From: a virus
Direction: 5' to 3' (one strand)
Length of the DNA: 41,313 nucleotides
Virus record (IMG/VR): IMGVR_UViG_3300032182_000456
Coordinates: 1-41,313 of that record
Within the stretch, counting starts at the first letter, position 1; the number at the start of each line of letters is the position of its first letter. Under the pieces are notes generated by a model. The model ran no database searches. It had not been told where the DNA came from and was given only the letters and a program-made list of their open reading frames with translations. The position numbers and the translations under genes are program-made. Shown one piece after another: positions 11,101 to 20,600 of the stretch.

Positions 11101-12699
11101 GGAAGAGGATTTGGTGTTTCTACTATCAATGGTGGAATCAATTCGACTCTACCTGCATTTATTATGTCGTCATCTTCGACGATTACTGAACTTGGAAACC
11201 AAGTTCCTGGTGTAGAATCATTTACTACAATTCTCTTTGAGAGTCCTAGAGATCTTGATAGAGTAATTGAATGTGAGATTTATTTGGAAGAGAACGTTGG
11301 AACTGGTCTCACTGCTGGTGTTAATAGCATTACAACCCTCTCGGGTGGTGTAGGTACAATCGTTACTGTTACGGCATCAACAGCACCAAATGAATACGTA
11401 TCTATTATATCTGGTCGCGTTGATGATATTATTTCTACTTCTTCTCTGATTTCTTCTAGAGAAGTCACTTCTATAGTAACTAACCAGATTGACAATACTG
11501 ATATTAATGCTGGTCATTACCATTCTGTTGGTGCATTCTTGTCTATTGATTTGGATCCAACCGACAACATTGTATTTGTTCCCGATGTTACTAAGTTTAG
11601 TTCTAATGGATACTTACAGATTGGAACGGAAGTAGTTAGATACTACCGTAAAGGTTTTGGAAGATTCTTGAATGTCCAGAGAGGACAAGAGGGAACAACT
11701 GCACAGTTACATCCAGCAGGAACATTTGTATTACAGATTCCAGATCCAGTATCTGTAGCATACGGTGGCGTCACTAGAATTGAATCTGATTCTCAAGTTG
11801 TTACTATGAGAATAGCATCGGATGTAGGAACAACTGAGAGAGTTACTGGTATTCAAGTAATTACTCCCGATGTAACAATTGAAAATACTTCTACCGTAAC
11901 TGTAGTTGGAGTAGAGATTTCAGCATTCGTAGATTCTATCACTAGCGTAGTCATTCCTCCTGGTGAGAGAGTAGTTTCTGTTGAAATTACTGCAGATCAA
12001 ACTAACTTCCTATCATCATCTTCTACACAAGTTTCTAACTCTGTACTATCAGTACAGACAAATTCTCAGTTGAGAAAAGAGACTCTAGAAGTTCTTCTAT
12101 TCACTCCACCATCTGGTGTGATTGATGGATATGAGGAATCTGTAATATTCAGTGATCCAATCTTAACGAGAGCTGGATTCATTGATATTCCTGAACCATA
12201 TACTGTTACACAAAGAGATGGTAATATTGTTGCTATCACTAATTCATCAGGAACTTCGACAGAATATGTTGGTCAATATACAACTGGAAATGCTGGACCA
12301 ACTTTGAAGAACTTTGATCAAATTCTAGATGATGGTGTATGTAATGTTTCTGGATTGTCACTACTAGATATTGAATTCTACTATCCAAACTTGACAATTA
12401 ATGATTTTGTGGAGCGTGCGAATTCTAGTTACACTCTAGCAGGTGATTACTTCAATCTTGCTACCGCATCAATTCAAAATCCAGTTGCTATATCTGACAC
12501 TCAGGGATTGATACCATCTACAATTAATGTTCTTGGATCAACCACATACTTCCCAAGTGAAGGATACTTATTTACTAGCACTGGAGCAGTTATTCAATAT
12601 ACTGGTACAACTGCGAACTCATTCACTGGTTGTACTCTTTATAGTGGAATAAACAGCATTAATCTTCTTGATGAGTTGATCCCCTTCTCAATTTCCTAA
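2200..12699 (+). CDS. Giant baseplate/tail structural protein with YHYH domain, at the gp7 position
   Basis: A 3499-residue protein between gp6 and gp8, where T4 has gp7 (about 1030 residues). I cannot show homology to gp7, so no symbol is given. The N-terminal 230 residues look like a conserved helical domain: L-P-E-F-I-A-S-E-Y, K-Y-Y-E-A-Q-E, then N-I-Q-K-F-Y-K-S-K-G-T-H-S-S-I-K-F. Residues 748-880 match the YHYH domain (S-P-I-I-G-F-A-Y-D-G-N-P-I-Y-G-P-F-G, later N-G-R-F-C-V-T-P-D-F-P-E-G-T-Y-A-Y-F). At least six G-x-x-Y-x-x-P beta motifs occur (for example residues 552-562 and 2947-2955). Five copies of a module with a G-Y-[IL]-x-[IS] strand occur, three of them followed by R-G or R-A-R. 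Two copies of a helical module lie at 2048-2151 and 2281-2385. The start is ATG four bases after the gp6 stop. The stop overlaps a CTAAATA box for the next unit. It is probably a virion protein of the baseplate periphery. The function is inferred from position and modules. Confidence 0.88.
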   Translation: MAAVKTKRISTLIESQLPEFIASEYELFSKFVQKYYEAQEVQGGALDIIANIQKYTDIDFYEKKLLKQNDILSATVSATDTTITVNDASSFPEKNGYIRINDEIIFYTSRTSTQFLDCSRGVSGNTTLGDLYSTSNFSSTEASSHQSGETVFNVSNLFLYAFVRNFESQYLSSFPEKYLKGEIDKRTLIKNIQKFYKSKGTHSSIKFIFNTIVAKDIENKPEVYNPKDFTYKASKSDWTNVFAIKAKVVTGDPKNLIGKQIVQQPTDEYGYASAIIDNVYAEGTSDGEQIWNLVVAPETVNGLFEISTKTRLEKELPSTYGVGKRVDVFSTIGWETTGSFLIGDEVIEFDDKNVTQFIIKERGDIPTTHAVGSSVYKPVTIEGSGVTLLTFGVVYGLAPVVRNPYSSVGDRIQVSNPGFETTDPKITQTGSNQTRWVLSQGNAVNSPTIPYVATALDQVSTDVSAIFADEQYYYVTSSSFPSYKILDGSITTDTVADQKILRIIRQKATSTTEIYKTPKRDVGILLNGVPIYGYKDPESVRYGKLEKIDVNTQGNGYAKPPFVLIDDLPNKARSFLAGQVVDSIEVTTEETFISTPKITITSGRGAKVRAVVTGGKVTSLVIDDPGEFYSSPPIVNIRDNLGRGRFANYQAIVNSAGEITGFDQIEEGNFYNQDSVVVDIIPVGSNASGTPSLKEWNFNRFQKLSNNLDTDYGHLFENYSPANDYGYGHVGNPKTLRISLNDNIDNAGSEPAVKTHSPIIGFAYDGNPIYGPFGHEDPLDPNSSIARMTSSYSLNGTRSGGPSTSEYALGTFTNDYTYAHKSGSLDENNGRFCVTPDFPEGTYAYFLTINSNQIPQFPYVLGDNYYSLPVDSNYNSGINQNDIPKDAKRLYLPGMPRNGEGLIATVAEVKSGTVDNVLLDRSSSNFSINSKLYFDNRGTDGSGAEASVSSVKGKSVTYLESKEDKVVKLTTIQNAYLFADDTLRQPASGASGDIVGTVQNDNVIVLRNVIGTFNNTGTFSADIKTFTLFLDKNSTYTEGATLSLTDGINPPIATAEVLDGSNNQNIIRIKVLTGTWIVDDDYFLQSSDLFNTSGTKIVSLTSLSDDLEPFDVNQNVALIETDENHGLGIGDNVVVDINPDDTTKTKTYYLRKRLYQEVVFRTPVFDTTIDFTGIGKFTILNGGADYAPGQYQDVPLTGGSGSGATATITVSDAGLVSSIQIQSLGKDYQRGDYLSVDDESLSRSLASLSTARFTLYVDHVGFAAGSSKVIVKDAKGYAEGDLIQIGEEVLEISSINGTELTVIRARENTKDVDHFDGQKVSLYNGRYNFTDNYQVQTGVGTGFIKSYDPSTQTATIVFDYGTIKSTANPVALSTTFFDSSNPNRLVTVVSVSGIDYKFEFSEDNQTFDPNPNIDLQEYYRYVFDTSHSSLTGTFFDVSPSGKFNLVTVEKINSTILPGNPGAFTDLKFGFGSRLAGNTYRDKVGTNFTNFFYFDRNDIVNADGKYFKIIQDPLQGSKTVNYVTPNRFVYDLTSIPLWDGSGTITYTTSGQFAVGEINSINVSNLGLNYKKVPVILGCDLSSTFIAEATVLFDTATQTITGVDIDKKGSNYVNPKVVIIDGDGFDATFNVVARNGEIFSITVDNPGRGYTYAPTIQIIESDVEAYVDSNTIGTPQSINIFRNGGAYHLDKTVSSTFTTKYVISLKDFSGNFLKGEKVSQSINGIEVFRAKVAEWRSGSNLLKLDDVVGSIRNSVSIVGKISNSSGMVRTVYVTSLAEEIASFYDNIGSYQSDRGKLGVANQKLTDSFFYQDYSYVVKSKTPIDQWRDLIKSTTHPAGFKLFGQVDIESDAEIRMPAQSPKSDNFTIIQLWDPEKNKISVESTRRIVTQTVTSSKSTKEIKGVGTAHASEFNFSETRAFEVTLADPFNGVNGVDATTGYTGGAENVGQKIFQLLDDQGNPFTPVSAKNLIITLNGILQEPEVSYTVSGDKIVFSQAPLGPSSKLTGTNLTDLTSYDGTVFYGRYIEFKDNQYNNQYFKKLRNIFQRNGRWLDAANQIERNREFIVEEAVGYGREKHPNLDWSTKIDDYLEDVGFIIDAYEHDVRFGGNIKTVDYLSIFNSDDDYNYITTNKTESLDIFKYATNLAKLAVRNWDVVEENVAYIQGSRQVTVANTNNLAVGMFISSGTAFASGTKIVSIDSNTQVTLNNAALANSGGGGGAAAGVTDLSGSTGGSDYIIPTSTGAVQPGNQYAVDPGDVLQAPISFSASDSATFYFSGINNGTFWDASDLIAGNKEYFKEEIAGWFAAQYPGVTWTDVRKDIDIYVDATVYHLRFGGNFKIVDFAQLYYERNLYPYPEQLKAGVSPAEFAGAYNELKVLMVDAMRNNLGIGTYTSIPPFTDGTVATDTSFPYCAQVESSLNNFYSIINTILNEGKGLIEKTNINSNYAGNWSRTLTYSNYNIIPDPLLTAQECNDVISSVDSLFDNVSDILNGTSVTRSTPDFLDGETTTFEMYWDDDTEVNTEEDEDLFLTLNAVLQRPKYTESYPLSDAYYIDRTTIPNKLVFDVAPIWDQDFGAKSIGEPTAVELVAGIGVGNYKRLTIDYALVDEVRGGPFLILDVEDNTSQEIEQQDYLFVFLDGVLQRREYSYSVAGSTISFNVPIKKDTKIDMRYLYGRDLDQIINFHDFNQDTFYAQGTVTFDVASGATELLNWIGINSSESFHAWQVNPNGSFNVIGQLTNPSQSSNTLTFTLEGQKCDLIQGVDVVVGIKGDYSNNRIIRLNSSGSSISYVTDEDGRLKLAYPVSENAWRGTFIGKYYRDPFVSLSDEDYVRIEGESDFRRVKKAPETTTSKEHRNQGYVSGSNFGIAQVEAYNGVTRGEGLSIVAKIENGSVVSLEWNQRSYDPLTQPTAYQYYTPPVLHFIPKNGNGGGAKAVVLVSKGQVISVDLLEGGSGYTEAPRVVVARRYEILQGRGFGVSTINGGINSTLPAFIMSSSSTITELGNQVPGVESFTTILFESPRDLDRVIECEIYLEENVGTGLTAGVNSITTLSGGVGTIVTVTASTAPNEYVSIISGRVDDIISTSSLISSREVTSIVTNQIDNTDINAGHYHSVGAFLSIDLDPTDNIVFVPDVTKFSSNGYLQIGTEVVRYYRKGFGRFLNVQRGQEGTTAQLHPAGTFVLQIPDPVSVAYGGVTRIESDSQVVTMRIASDVGTTERVTGIQVITPDVTIENTSTVTVVGVEISAFVDSITSVVIPPGERVVSVEITADQTNFLSSSSTQVSNSVLSVQTNSQLRKETLEVLLFTPPSGVIDGYEESVIFSDPILTRAGFIDIPEPYTVTQRDGNIVAITNSSGTSTEYVGQYTTGNAGPTLKNFDQILDDGVCNVSGLSLLDIEFYYPNLTINDFVERANSSYTLAGDYFNLATASIQNPVAISDTQGLIPSTINVLGSTTYFPSEGYLFTSTGAVIQYTGTTANSFTGCTLYSGINSINLLDELIPFSIS

Positions 12700-12720
12700 A
12701 TAACTGCATAAATATAAATA
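12695..12720 (+). promoter_or_regulatory. Late promoter-like boxes upstream of the gp8-like gene
   Basis: An exact T4 late promoter box, TATAAATA, lies at 12713-12720, 34 bases before the gp8-like ATG. Two related boxes precede it: CCTAAATA at 12695-12702, overlapping the upstream stop codon, and CATAAATA at 12707-12714. In T4 such boxes are read by host RNA polymerase carrying the phage factors gp55 and gp33, and start transcription a few bases downstream. The position in a 55-base intergenic gap supports a real promoter. Confidence 0.75.
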
Positions 12721-12754
12721 ACTCAGGCACAAATTACGTCGGAACAGAAAACCA

Positions 12755-14566
12755 ATGGCTGCTATTATCTCTGATAAGTTTAGAATTTTTAATGCGTCTC
12801 AATTCCTAGAGTCGCTTTCTGAGGGTGCTACCGATACTAGCGCCGAGCGTTCAAGAATGTACTTCTTCGTAGGACGCCCTCAAGAATGGTCCGCATACCT
12901 AGAGGTCCATACGAAGTCTTCAACCAACTTTACTGTTGGCAATGAGGTCTTTGTTGGAACTTATGGATCAACAGCATTCCGTGCTACGGTTGCTGCTGTT
13001 TATGACGGTGCCCTCCTTCTATCGAGTATTTTTGGAGCAAACGGAATCAGTTCTGTTCCTCCACTAGGCAGCACTCTTCTCGAAACTGCAGATGGTGGTT
13101 CTACTACTACCAGTGCTACTGCTGTTACTGGAGTCTATCGCTACGCAACAGAGGACATTCCCCCTCTTCCACTAGACAACCAGGACGAGAAGTTTGGTCT
13201 TTACGACGAAATTATTGCCGCTAAGAGAATTACTACCGCTTATGCTAGAACAGTAATTCGTCGTTACAACTGGGATGTCGTAACGAACCCTAAGTTTGAC
13301 ATGTGGAAACCTGACTACTCTGCTACCCCTGGTGGCGGTGGTCAAGTTGGTAAGCAAACTGCAACAGGTGCAAATAGCATTGCTGATGCTAAGTTCTATG
13401 TAATGAACGGAACTTACGAAGTATTCAAGTGCCTCTACAACGGCGAAAACCCAGCAAACCCAGCTGGTCAAAACGCTACTGAAGAACCATCAAGAGGTGG
13501 AGCAAACTATAACGCTGCTACTGGTTTATACACTGAAACTACTGGTGCTGGATACATCTGGAAGTTCATGTACAAACTAGAAATCGATGATGCTGTAAGA
13601 TTCCTCTCATCAGATTTCCTTCCAATCGTTCTAGCATCTAACACCTCAAGACAAGAAGCGACTGCGCTTGCTGTTGATGGTGCTGTTGATGTTGTTCTAG
13701 TTGAGAATGCTGGTACAAACCTTCCTGCTTCACAGACACTATACACCTCCATCAAAGGAGACGGTGCTGGTGGAGTAGTTGCTTTCGACACTGATGGTTC
13801 TGGTAGTATCACTGCTGCAAGAATCGAAGCAAGAGGATCAGGTTACACTTATGCTAACGTTCTCCTCGGCAACGGCAACCTCTTCTCTGATGCTGGTCTA
13901 TCTTCAGCAGTTGCAACTGCTGCTAACGCTGTTGGTGCTCTAGAAGCAATTCTACCTCCACAAGGAGGACACGCATGGAACCATGAGCAAGAGTTGAATG
14001 GTAAGCGTGTCATGACCAACATTCGCATCGAGTTTGCGGAAGGTCAAGGAGACTTCCCTGTTGATAACGACTTCCGTAGAATTGGTATTATCAAGGATCC
14101 ACAACTATGGGGCACTACTGATTTTGCTACTGCAGACACTCTTTCTGGTCTCAAGGCAATTAAGATCAGTGGAGCAACTGCAGACTATATCCCCGATGAG
14201 ACCATTACCCAGACTGTAACTGGTGGTACTGCATACGGTACTGTCGTTTCCTGGACACTAGATCAGGGTTCTACCACTGATGGTGTTCTCAAGTATCTCC
14301 AAACAACAAAGGCACATACCGATCAAGGTGTTGTTCGTGCATTCGAGAGCAATGGTGCAAACGCAGTTAGCGGCGGACTATCTGCTGCTTCTGGAACTGT
14401 TGATACAGGATATGCTGGTTCTCTGCTAGGTAAGACCTTCGCATCTGGTCTTGCTGCTCCAGAAATCGAGAACAACTCTGGTGAGGTAATTTACGTCGAG
14501 AACCGTCGTCTTATCACCCGTGCTCAAGACCAGATTGAAGATATCAAACTAGTTATTGAGTTCTGA
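12755..14566 (+). CDS. 8: Baseplate wedge protein, gp8-like, expanded
   Basis: This 603-residue protein resembles T4 gp8, a dimeric wedge protein that joins gp10 and gp7 in the baseplate arm. Matching segments: M-Y-F-F-V-G-R-P-Q-E-W-S (about residues 36-47), comparable to the T4 gp8 segment F-I-T-F-G-R-S-E-P-W-S as I recall it; A-R-T-V-I-R-R-Y-N-W-D (about 162-172); Y-V-M-N-G-T-Y-E-V-F-K-C-L (about 214-226); and Y-I-W-K-F-M-Y-K-L (about 266-274). T4 gp8 has about 334 residues, so this copy is about 270 longer. Extra length appears near residues 50-130 and from about 300 onward, including a G-S-G-Y-T beta motif at 361-365 like those in the neighbouring giant proteins. The start ATG has GGAACAG at 12741-12747 as a weak ribosome site, and a TATAAATA box lies 34 bases upstream. 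Confidence 0.88.
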   Translation: MAAIISDKFRIFNASQFLESLSEGATDTSAERSRMYFFVGRPQEWSAYLEVHTKSSTNFTVGNEVFVGTYGSTAFRATVAAVYDGALLLSSIFGANGISSVPPLGSTLLETADGGSTTTSATAVTGVYRYATEDIPPLPLDNQDEKFGLYDEIIAAKRITTAYARTVIRRYNWDVVTNPKFDMWKPDYSATPGGGGQVGKQTATGANSIADAKFYVMNGTYEVFKCLYNGENPANPAGQNATEEPSRGGANYNAATGLYTETTGAGYIWKFMYKLEIDDAVRFLSSDFLPIVLASNTSRQEATALAVDGAVDVVLVENAGTNLPASQTLYTSIKGDGAGGVVAFDTDGSGSITAARIEARGSGYTYANVLLGNGNLFSDAGLSSAVATAANAVGALEAILPPQGGHAWNHEQELNGKRVMTNIRIEFAEGQGDFPVDNDFRRIGIIKDPQLWGTTDFATADTLSGLKAIKISGATADYIPDETITQTVTGGTAYGTVVSWTLDQGSTTDGVLKYLQTTKAHTDQGVVRAFESNGANAVSGGLSAASGTVDTGYAGSLLGKTFASGLAAPEIENNSGEVIYVENRRLITRAQDQIEDIKLVIEF

Positions 14567-14580
14567 TTCCTAGAAACTTC

Positions 14581-14588
14581 GCTAAATA
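14581..14588 (+). promoter_or_regulatory. Late promoter-like box upstream of the DUF4815-type gene
   Basis: GCTAAATA lies 36 bases before the ATG at 14625, inside a 58-base intergenic gap. It is one mismatch from TATAAATA in the last seven positions. Similar CTAAATA boxes precede three other units in this window at similar distances, which supports a late promoter. A purine-rich GGCGGAG at 14614-14620 is the likely ribosome site of the downstream gene. Confidence 0.6.
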
Positions 14589-14624
14589 CTTCTACGAGAA
14601 TATTAGTATTATCGGCGGAGTACA

Positions 14625-17600
14625 ATGCCTCAGAAGACTAACCTTAATGCATCACCATACTACGATGACTTTGACGTAAATAAGAATTTCTATAAAATTC
14701 TTTTTCGTCCTGGTTACTCTATTCAAGGTAGAGAATTAACTCAACTTCAATCGATTCTACAGAATCAGGTTGAAAGTTTTGGAAAATACGCCTTCAAGCA
14801 GGGACAGTTAGTTGTCCCTGGAGAAGTAGGTCTTAATACAAAATTAGATTACGTAAAACTATCCTCTGTATCTGAAGTTGCAGTTGGGGAAGGAAATGAT
14901 ATCGTATATAAAAAATACGATATTACCTTACTCAAAGGACTACAGATCAGAGGATTAAATTCTGGCGTATTAGCAACAGTTCTCGATGCTAATACTGCTA
15001 CAGAAGAAGCAGCAGACACACTGTATGTAAATTATCTTAACAGTGGTAATTCTAACTCAGAGGAGACCTTCAGACAGGGAGAAACCATTGAGGTAGTAGA
15101 TGGTGTAAATACTCCACTAATGGTTGTTGGAACGGACGGTAGTGTCCTTCCAACCAGCATTCAAGTTACCAACCCAGACACAGGAGAGGTTACTTCCCTA
15201 GAAAGTCCAGCAATGGGTTATGCTTCTGCTGTAAAAGTAGAAGAAGGTATTTACTTTGTCAATGGATTCTTTGTAAGAAACAACGAAGAACTTTTGATCA
15301 TTGATGAGTATTATGACAAACCATCTGCAAAAGTTGGTTTTGTTATCAATGAAGAAATTGTAACTCCAGAAGAAGATCCAAGTCTCTACGATAATGCTAT
15401 TGGATCATCGAACTATACAGCACCTGGAGCTCATAGACTAAAGATTAACCTTTCACTAAAAGAGTTTGCTGTAAATGCAATCACTGATAGAAACTTTATT
15501 CAGTTAATCACTGTTCTTAGAGGAGTCATTCAGAAAAAAGTCACTCCAACAAATTATAGCATTCTTGAGCAAACTCTTGCAAGAAGAACTTATGATGAAA
15601 GCGGAGATTATGTTGTAGATAATTTCTCTGTTGATGTCAGAGAATATGCTCAGAAAGATAATAACAACGGAATTTATGCAGTAGATGACATTGGTCTCTA
15701 CAATGGTATTTCTGCTAGTGAAGCATCTAGAAAGATGGTCGCTAGCATTGGACCAGGAAAAGCATATATTAAAGGATATGAAATTGTCAATAAAGAGACC
15801 AAATATCTTGAGATCAACAAAGCAAGAGAAAGTCTATCTAGCGATAATGTAACTCTAAAGACTAGAGGACTTCCAACATTTAGTGTTACTAACGTTTATG
15901 GTAGCACTCCATTAAACAAAGAAGGATCTGATCTTACAGCATATCCTGATGTATTCTTATATTCTACATTTAATGATGGTTCTATTGGATTAAGCAATAC
16001 AGAAGCATCTACAGATCACAGACAAACTTTGTCTAGAAGAGGCAAAATTTTCTCTTCCAATGATGCAATCAAAACTATTACAATTCAAGTAACTAGTGCT
16101 ACTAATCCTCTAATAGGGATCACTGATGGAACTTTCGAGAGTCAAATTGGAACTCTATATTATGTTACCTCTAGAGATGACACAGGATCTGCTACTTCTA
16201 TTGGATCTGTAACTTCTCTATCATTTGCATCCGTAAATAGACCTCTCATCAATTCTGCCGAGTCAGTTCAATTCTTAGAATTGACAGTGTTTGGAGACAA
16301 AGATGAAGTAGATCTACTTCTAAGAGAGTATGACGATGGAGATCCTGGATATATCAGAAGATTATATCTCTCACAATCCGATGCTACCATAGGAGAAAAC
16401 GAACTAGGATTTGTTGTTGATTATAGCGATACCATTACTCCTGTAATTGGTAAAGTAAAACCAAGTAATTTCTCTCTACAAAGCAGAGGAGATGGTTTTA
16501 ATCCTGATGCCGATATCGTTCTGTCTAAGGGAAGACTATCTGCAGGAACTGCTGCTTACAATGCTGTTTTTGGATTCTCTTATTTTGATCCTTCATTCTT
16601 TACAAAAATCTTACTAGACTCCAGAATCCAATCTGAAACTTTTGATGAAGGAAAGTATGTATTCGGATTGACTAGTGGTGCATATGGTGTAGTTGAAGGA
16701 GCTCCAAATGGAGTATATACTACGACCAATATGCTTTTTGTGAAAACTTTATCTGGTAATTTTGTTTCTGGTGAAACAATTAGAGATGAAGCTGGAAATA
16801 CTCTCAAGATTGCGACAAATAATACTATTTCACACTTTGTTGTTCAGAACAGAGGTCTTGGTTATTCTTCACTATCGACTCTGTTAATCAATGGAGTTGA
16901 GTATGATTCATCTAAGATTCAACTTTCGATTGCTGGAGAAGATGCAACAGGCAAAATTTATAAAGTAGAAATCAAAGACAGAAATTCTGTTAATATTGAA
17001 TACGCACAACCACCAGCAGTAACTGCATTGCAGGCAGAGGGAGTTGCACAACCACAAACAGCAGCTGCAATTGTTCCAGTTCTGGTTAGAAATGCAGTTA
17101 CAACATACACACCACAGAATGTAAAATCAATTGGTTGCCAATACGGATCTGGAAATGCAAATACATTCACAGCAGATTTAGTAGTAGATAGTCAAACTTA
17201 TTCTGAAATTAAATCGGTTACTGATTTTACTTTCTTTGGATCAAAAGGTTATAAGTTTATTGAATCCACAAGTTTCAGTGCAGACGCTAGCGGTGTTCTA
17301 CAGCAGGGAGACCTTATTCAATTCTCTGATGTCGATAACAATCTTGTTAGAGCAGTTGTACAGTATGCAACTGAGCAGTCTGGACCATCTAAGACCAGAG
17401 TATATCTAGATATTGCTCTACCAGGAGATGTAACAAACACAAGTATTGTTAGACTGAGACCTAAGGTACAGAATCCAAATGCAGGAACTCTAGTCTTCCC
17501 AACTGGTAGCAAGCAAGTAGAACAAATTTCTGCTGGTGGTGATGACACCAAGATTAAGTATTACTTCAGAAGAGACTTTGTAACAACTGCATCTTCTGGT

Positions 17601-20600
17601 GGTGGAACCATTACGTTTGCAGCTCAGTTGCCATTTGGTACTCAGAGATTTGTTGCTTTCAATGAAGATAACTATATCATTACTGTCTTAGATCCAGGTG
17701 ATGCACCAGACTTGACAGTTGGAGATATTGTTTATGTTCCTACTGATAGCGTAGAAATTACATCTGCTACCGATACTGCTAGTGGTCTTACATCTGGTAG
17801 TATTAGTCTTCAATTACCATCAACATATTTTGGAACTATTCCTACCAACGGAACATTCCCTAAACTAAAACTTTCCTCAACTATTGAAGTTACCAACGCA
17901 AAACCAAGACTAAAGACTTCTGTAGAAAATAAGAGAATCGTTATTAGTGCATCTGGTGACAGAGTAATTCCTTTCAGAGGAACAGACTACGACAGTGAGG
18001 TCGTAGAAATTCTGACTTATTCTGATGCATACAAGTTGAACTTTGTCTATGAGGGAACTGCATCTCAAGCACCAACTATCGACAGTGCTGGTAACTTGAT
18101 TTCTGGAACCGATGTTACTGATAGATTTACATTTGATAATGGACAGAGAGATACTATTCTAGATGTCTCAAGAATTGTTCTAAAACCAGGATTTGAAGCT
18201 ACCTCTGGTCAATTGGTAATCTCCTTTGATTACTTCGAGCACTCTCAGGGAGACTTCTGTACAATCGACAGTTATCTCCACGAAGCTGGTGTAACAGAGG
18301 ATGAAATTCCTGGATTTAATTCTGCTGTCCATGGAAACCTAGAATTGAAAAATGTAATCGACTTTAGACCAAAAGTTGATAGCAATGCAATCATTCCAGG
18401 ATTCCAAGATCAGTCTTCTCTATCTGTAACTACTGGTCAGTTCTCTGGTCCTGGTTCTGTCATTGCTAGCACTCCTGCTCCAGATAACAATCTCGAATAC
18501 ACATTCTCGTTTAGTCAAATTCAATACCTTGATCGTATTGATGGAGTGTTCTTGAATAAGAAGGGCGAGTTTATTGTCAAAGAAGGTAACTCATCTCTCA
18601 ACCCAACCAAACCAGATCCAATTGAAGATGCAATTCCTCTCTTCTATGCTTACATCCCTGCTTACACATCTTCGAGTAAGAATGTAAGAATTACTCCAGT
18701 TGATAACCGTCGTTACACGATGCGTGACATCGGTAAATTGGAGAAGCGTATTGAGCGTCTTGAGTATTATACAACACTTAGCATTCTTGAGCAACAAGCT
18801 CTCAATATGCAAGTTAAAGATAGTATTGGATTAGATAGATTCAAGAGCGGATTCTTAGTCGATAACTTTGAAGAGCATAGAGTTGGTAATATTTCCTCAG
18901 CAGATTACTTATGCTCCATTGACAGTCAGCAGTCTGTTCTTAGACCTCAGTCTAAGGAAGACTCTCTAGCACTAAGAGAAGTCAATACAAGAGAAGATCA
19001 AAGAACAGTTGCTGGTTATCAAAAGACTGGCAATGTAGTTACTCTTCCATATACATCACTATCTCTGCTTGGCAACAATTTTGCTTCCAAGACTCTAAAC
19101 CCAAATCCATTTGTTGTTATTCAATATGTTGGTGATGCTTCTATCAATCCATCTATTGATCAGTGGTATGATGATACTGTAGAACCTCTAATTGTAAATA
19201 CCAATACAAGTCTCTACAATATCTTTATTGCAAAAGAAAATGTTAGAGATTCATTCTCCAGTCTATTCAATTCATTTGCTATCAACTGGGTAGGAACTTC
19301 TTCAAGTTTCACTTCAATTGTTTCTCTTGGAGAAATCAATACTCTAGAAGCAAATGCAACTGTAAGCATGGCGTCTATTGGCAGTTCTTCTAATGTCAAT
19401 CCACAAAACAATGAGGTTGCTAAAGGAGTCCAATCTAAGACTGTTGGTAATAGTATTGTTTCCGATTCTCTTCAGTTCTTTGCTAGAAGCATTCCAGTTA
19501 GATTTGTCCTCAGAAGATTAAAACCAAATACTAAAGTTTCTGTATTCTTAGAAGGAAGAAATATTGACAGATGGGTTAATCCAGACTTTAGATTTACTGG
19601 AACTGCAACAAACTCCCTATCAGCATTTAATGGTGATATTGTTACTGACGAGAATGGTAATGCCAGTGGTTTGATTCTAGTTCCTGCAGGACATCCACCA
19701 AGAGAAAACTCTACTTGGACTGGAGATGTTGCTACCGTTGATTATGATTCTTCATTCGAGGAAGTAAGAGTAACAGCAGGTGTAAAAACAATTAGATTTA
19801 CATCTAGTGCTACTGATGAAAACAAAAATAATGTCGATACATATGCAGAAGTTAAATTCTATGCTACTGGAGTTCTACCACAGAATCCTTCAGGTATCGT
19901 ATCAACAAAACCAGCATACTTCAAGGCAAATGAGGGTGTTCAGATAGTTGATAACAATACAGAAAATCCAATCAGACCAAACCCACTAGCACAAACATTT
20001 AAAGTTGAAAACTATGATGGTGGATTGTTTGTAACTGGTATTGATCTATTCTTTAATAAGAAGAGTTCTAACATTCCAGTTAAAGTATATTTGACTGATG
20101 TAGAAGGTGACAAACCAGGAAAAAATATTGTACCTGGAACTGAGAAGACTCTAACTCCAGATACGTATTTGAAAATCTTCACTACTGGAACGGTAACAGT
20201 TGATGTTGGTGAGTCTGTAATTGGATCTAGTTCTGCAGCAAGTGGTCCTATCAAGAAGATCATTGACAAGAATGGTGTCGAATTAATTCCATCATCAACT
20301 GGAAAGATTGCAATAACAAATGAGCAAGTATATACTCTAGTATTGAGTAATCATAATGGAAGATCTTTCCAACAGAATGAAAATCTAACAATCGGTTCTG
20401 TCACCACTGCTAACAATACAAACGGAACTAACTTCACAGTAAGTATCGCTAAAGACAGTGGCAAGGTTTCTAACATAAAAATCACGAACCCAGGAGCAAA
20501 TTACGATAGTGCTATCTTGACAATTGAAAGTCCTCAAATTCCAGGAGGATCAGTAGCTACTGCAAGAATCGATGTTTCAGACGGCAAGATCTATAATGCA

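Noticed and set aside
13172-13812. Reverse-strand open frames of about 100 codons opposite the gp8-like gene
   Set aside because: They lie opposite a well-supported gene, have no ribosome site or family motif, and all neighbouring genes run on the + strand.
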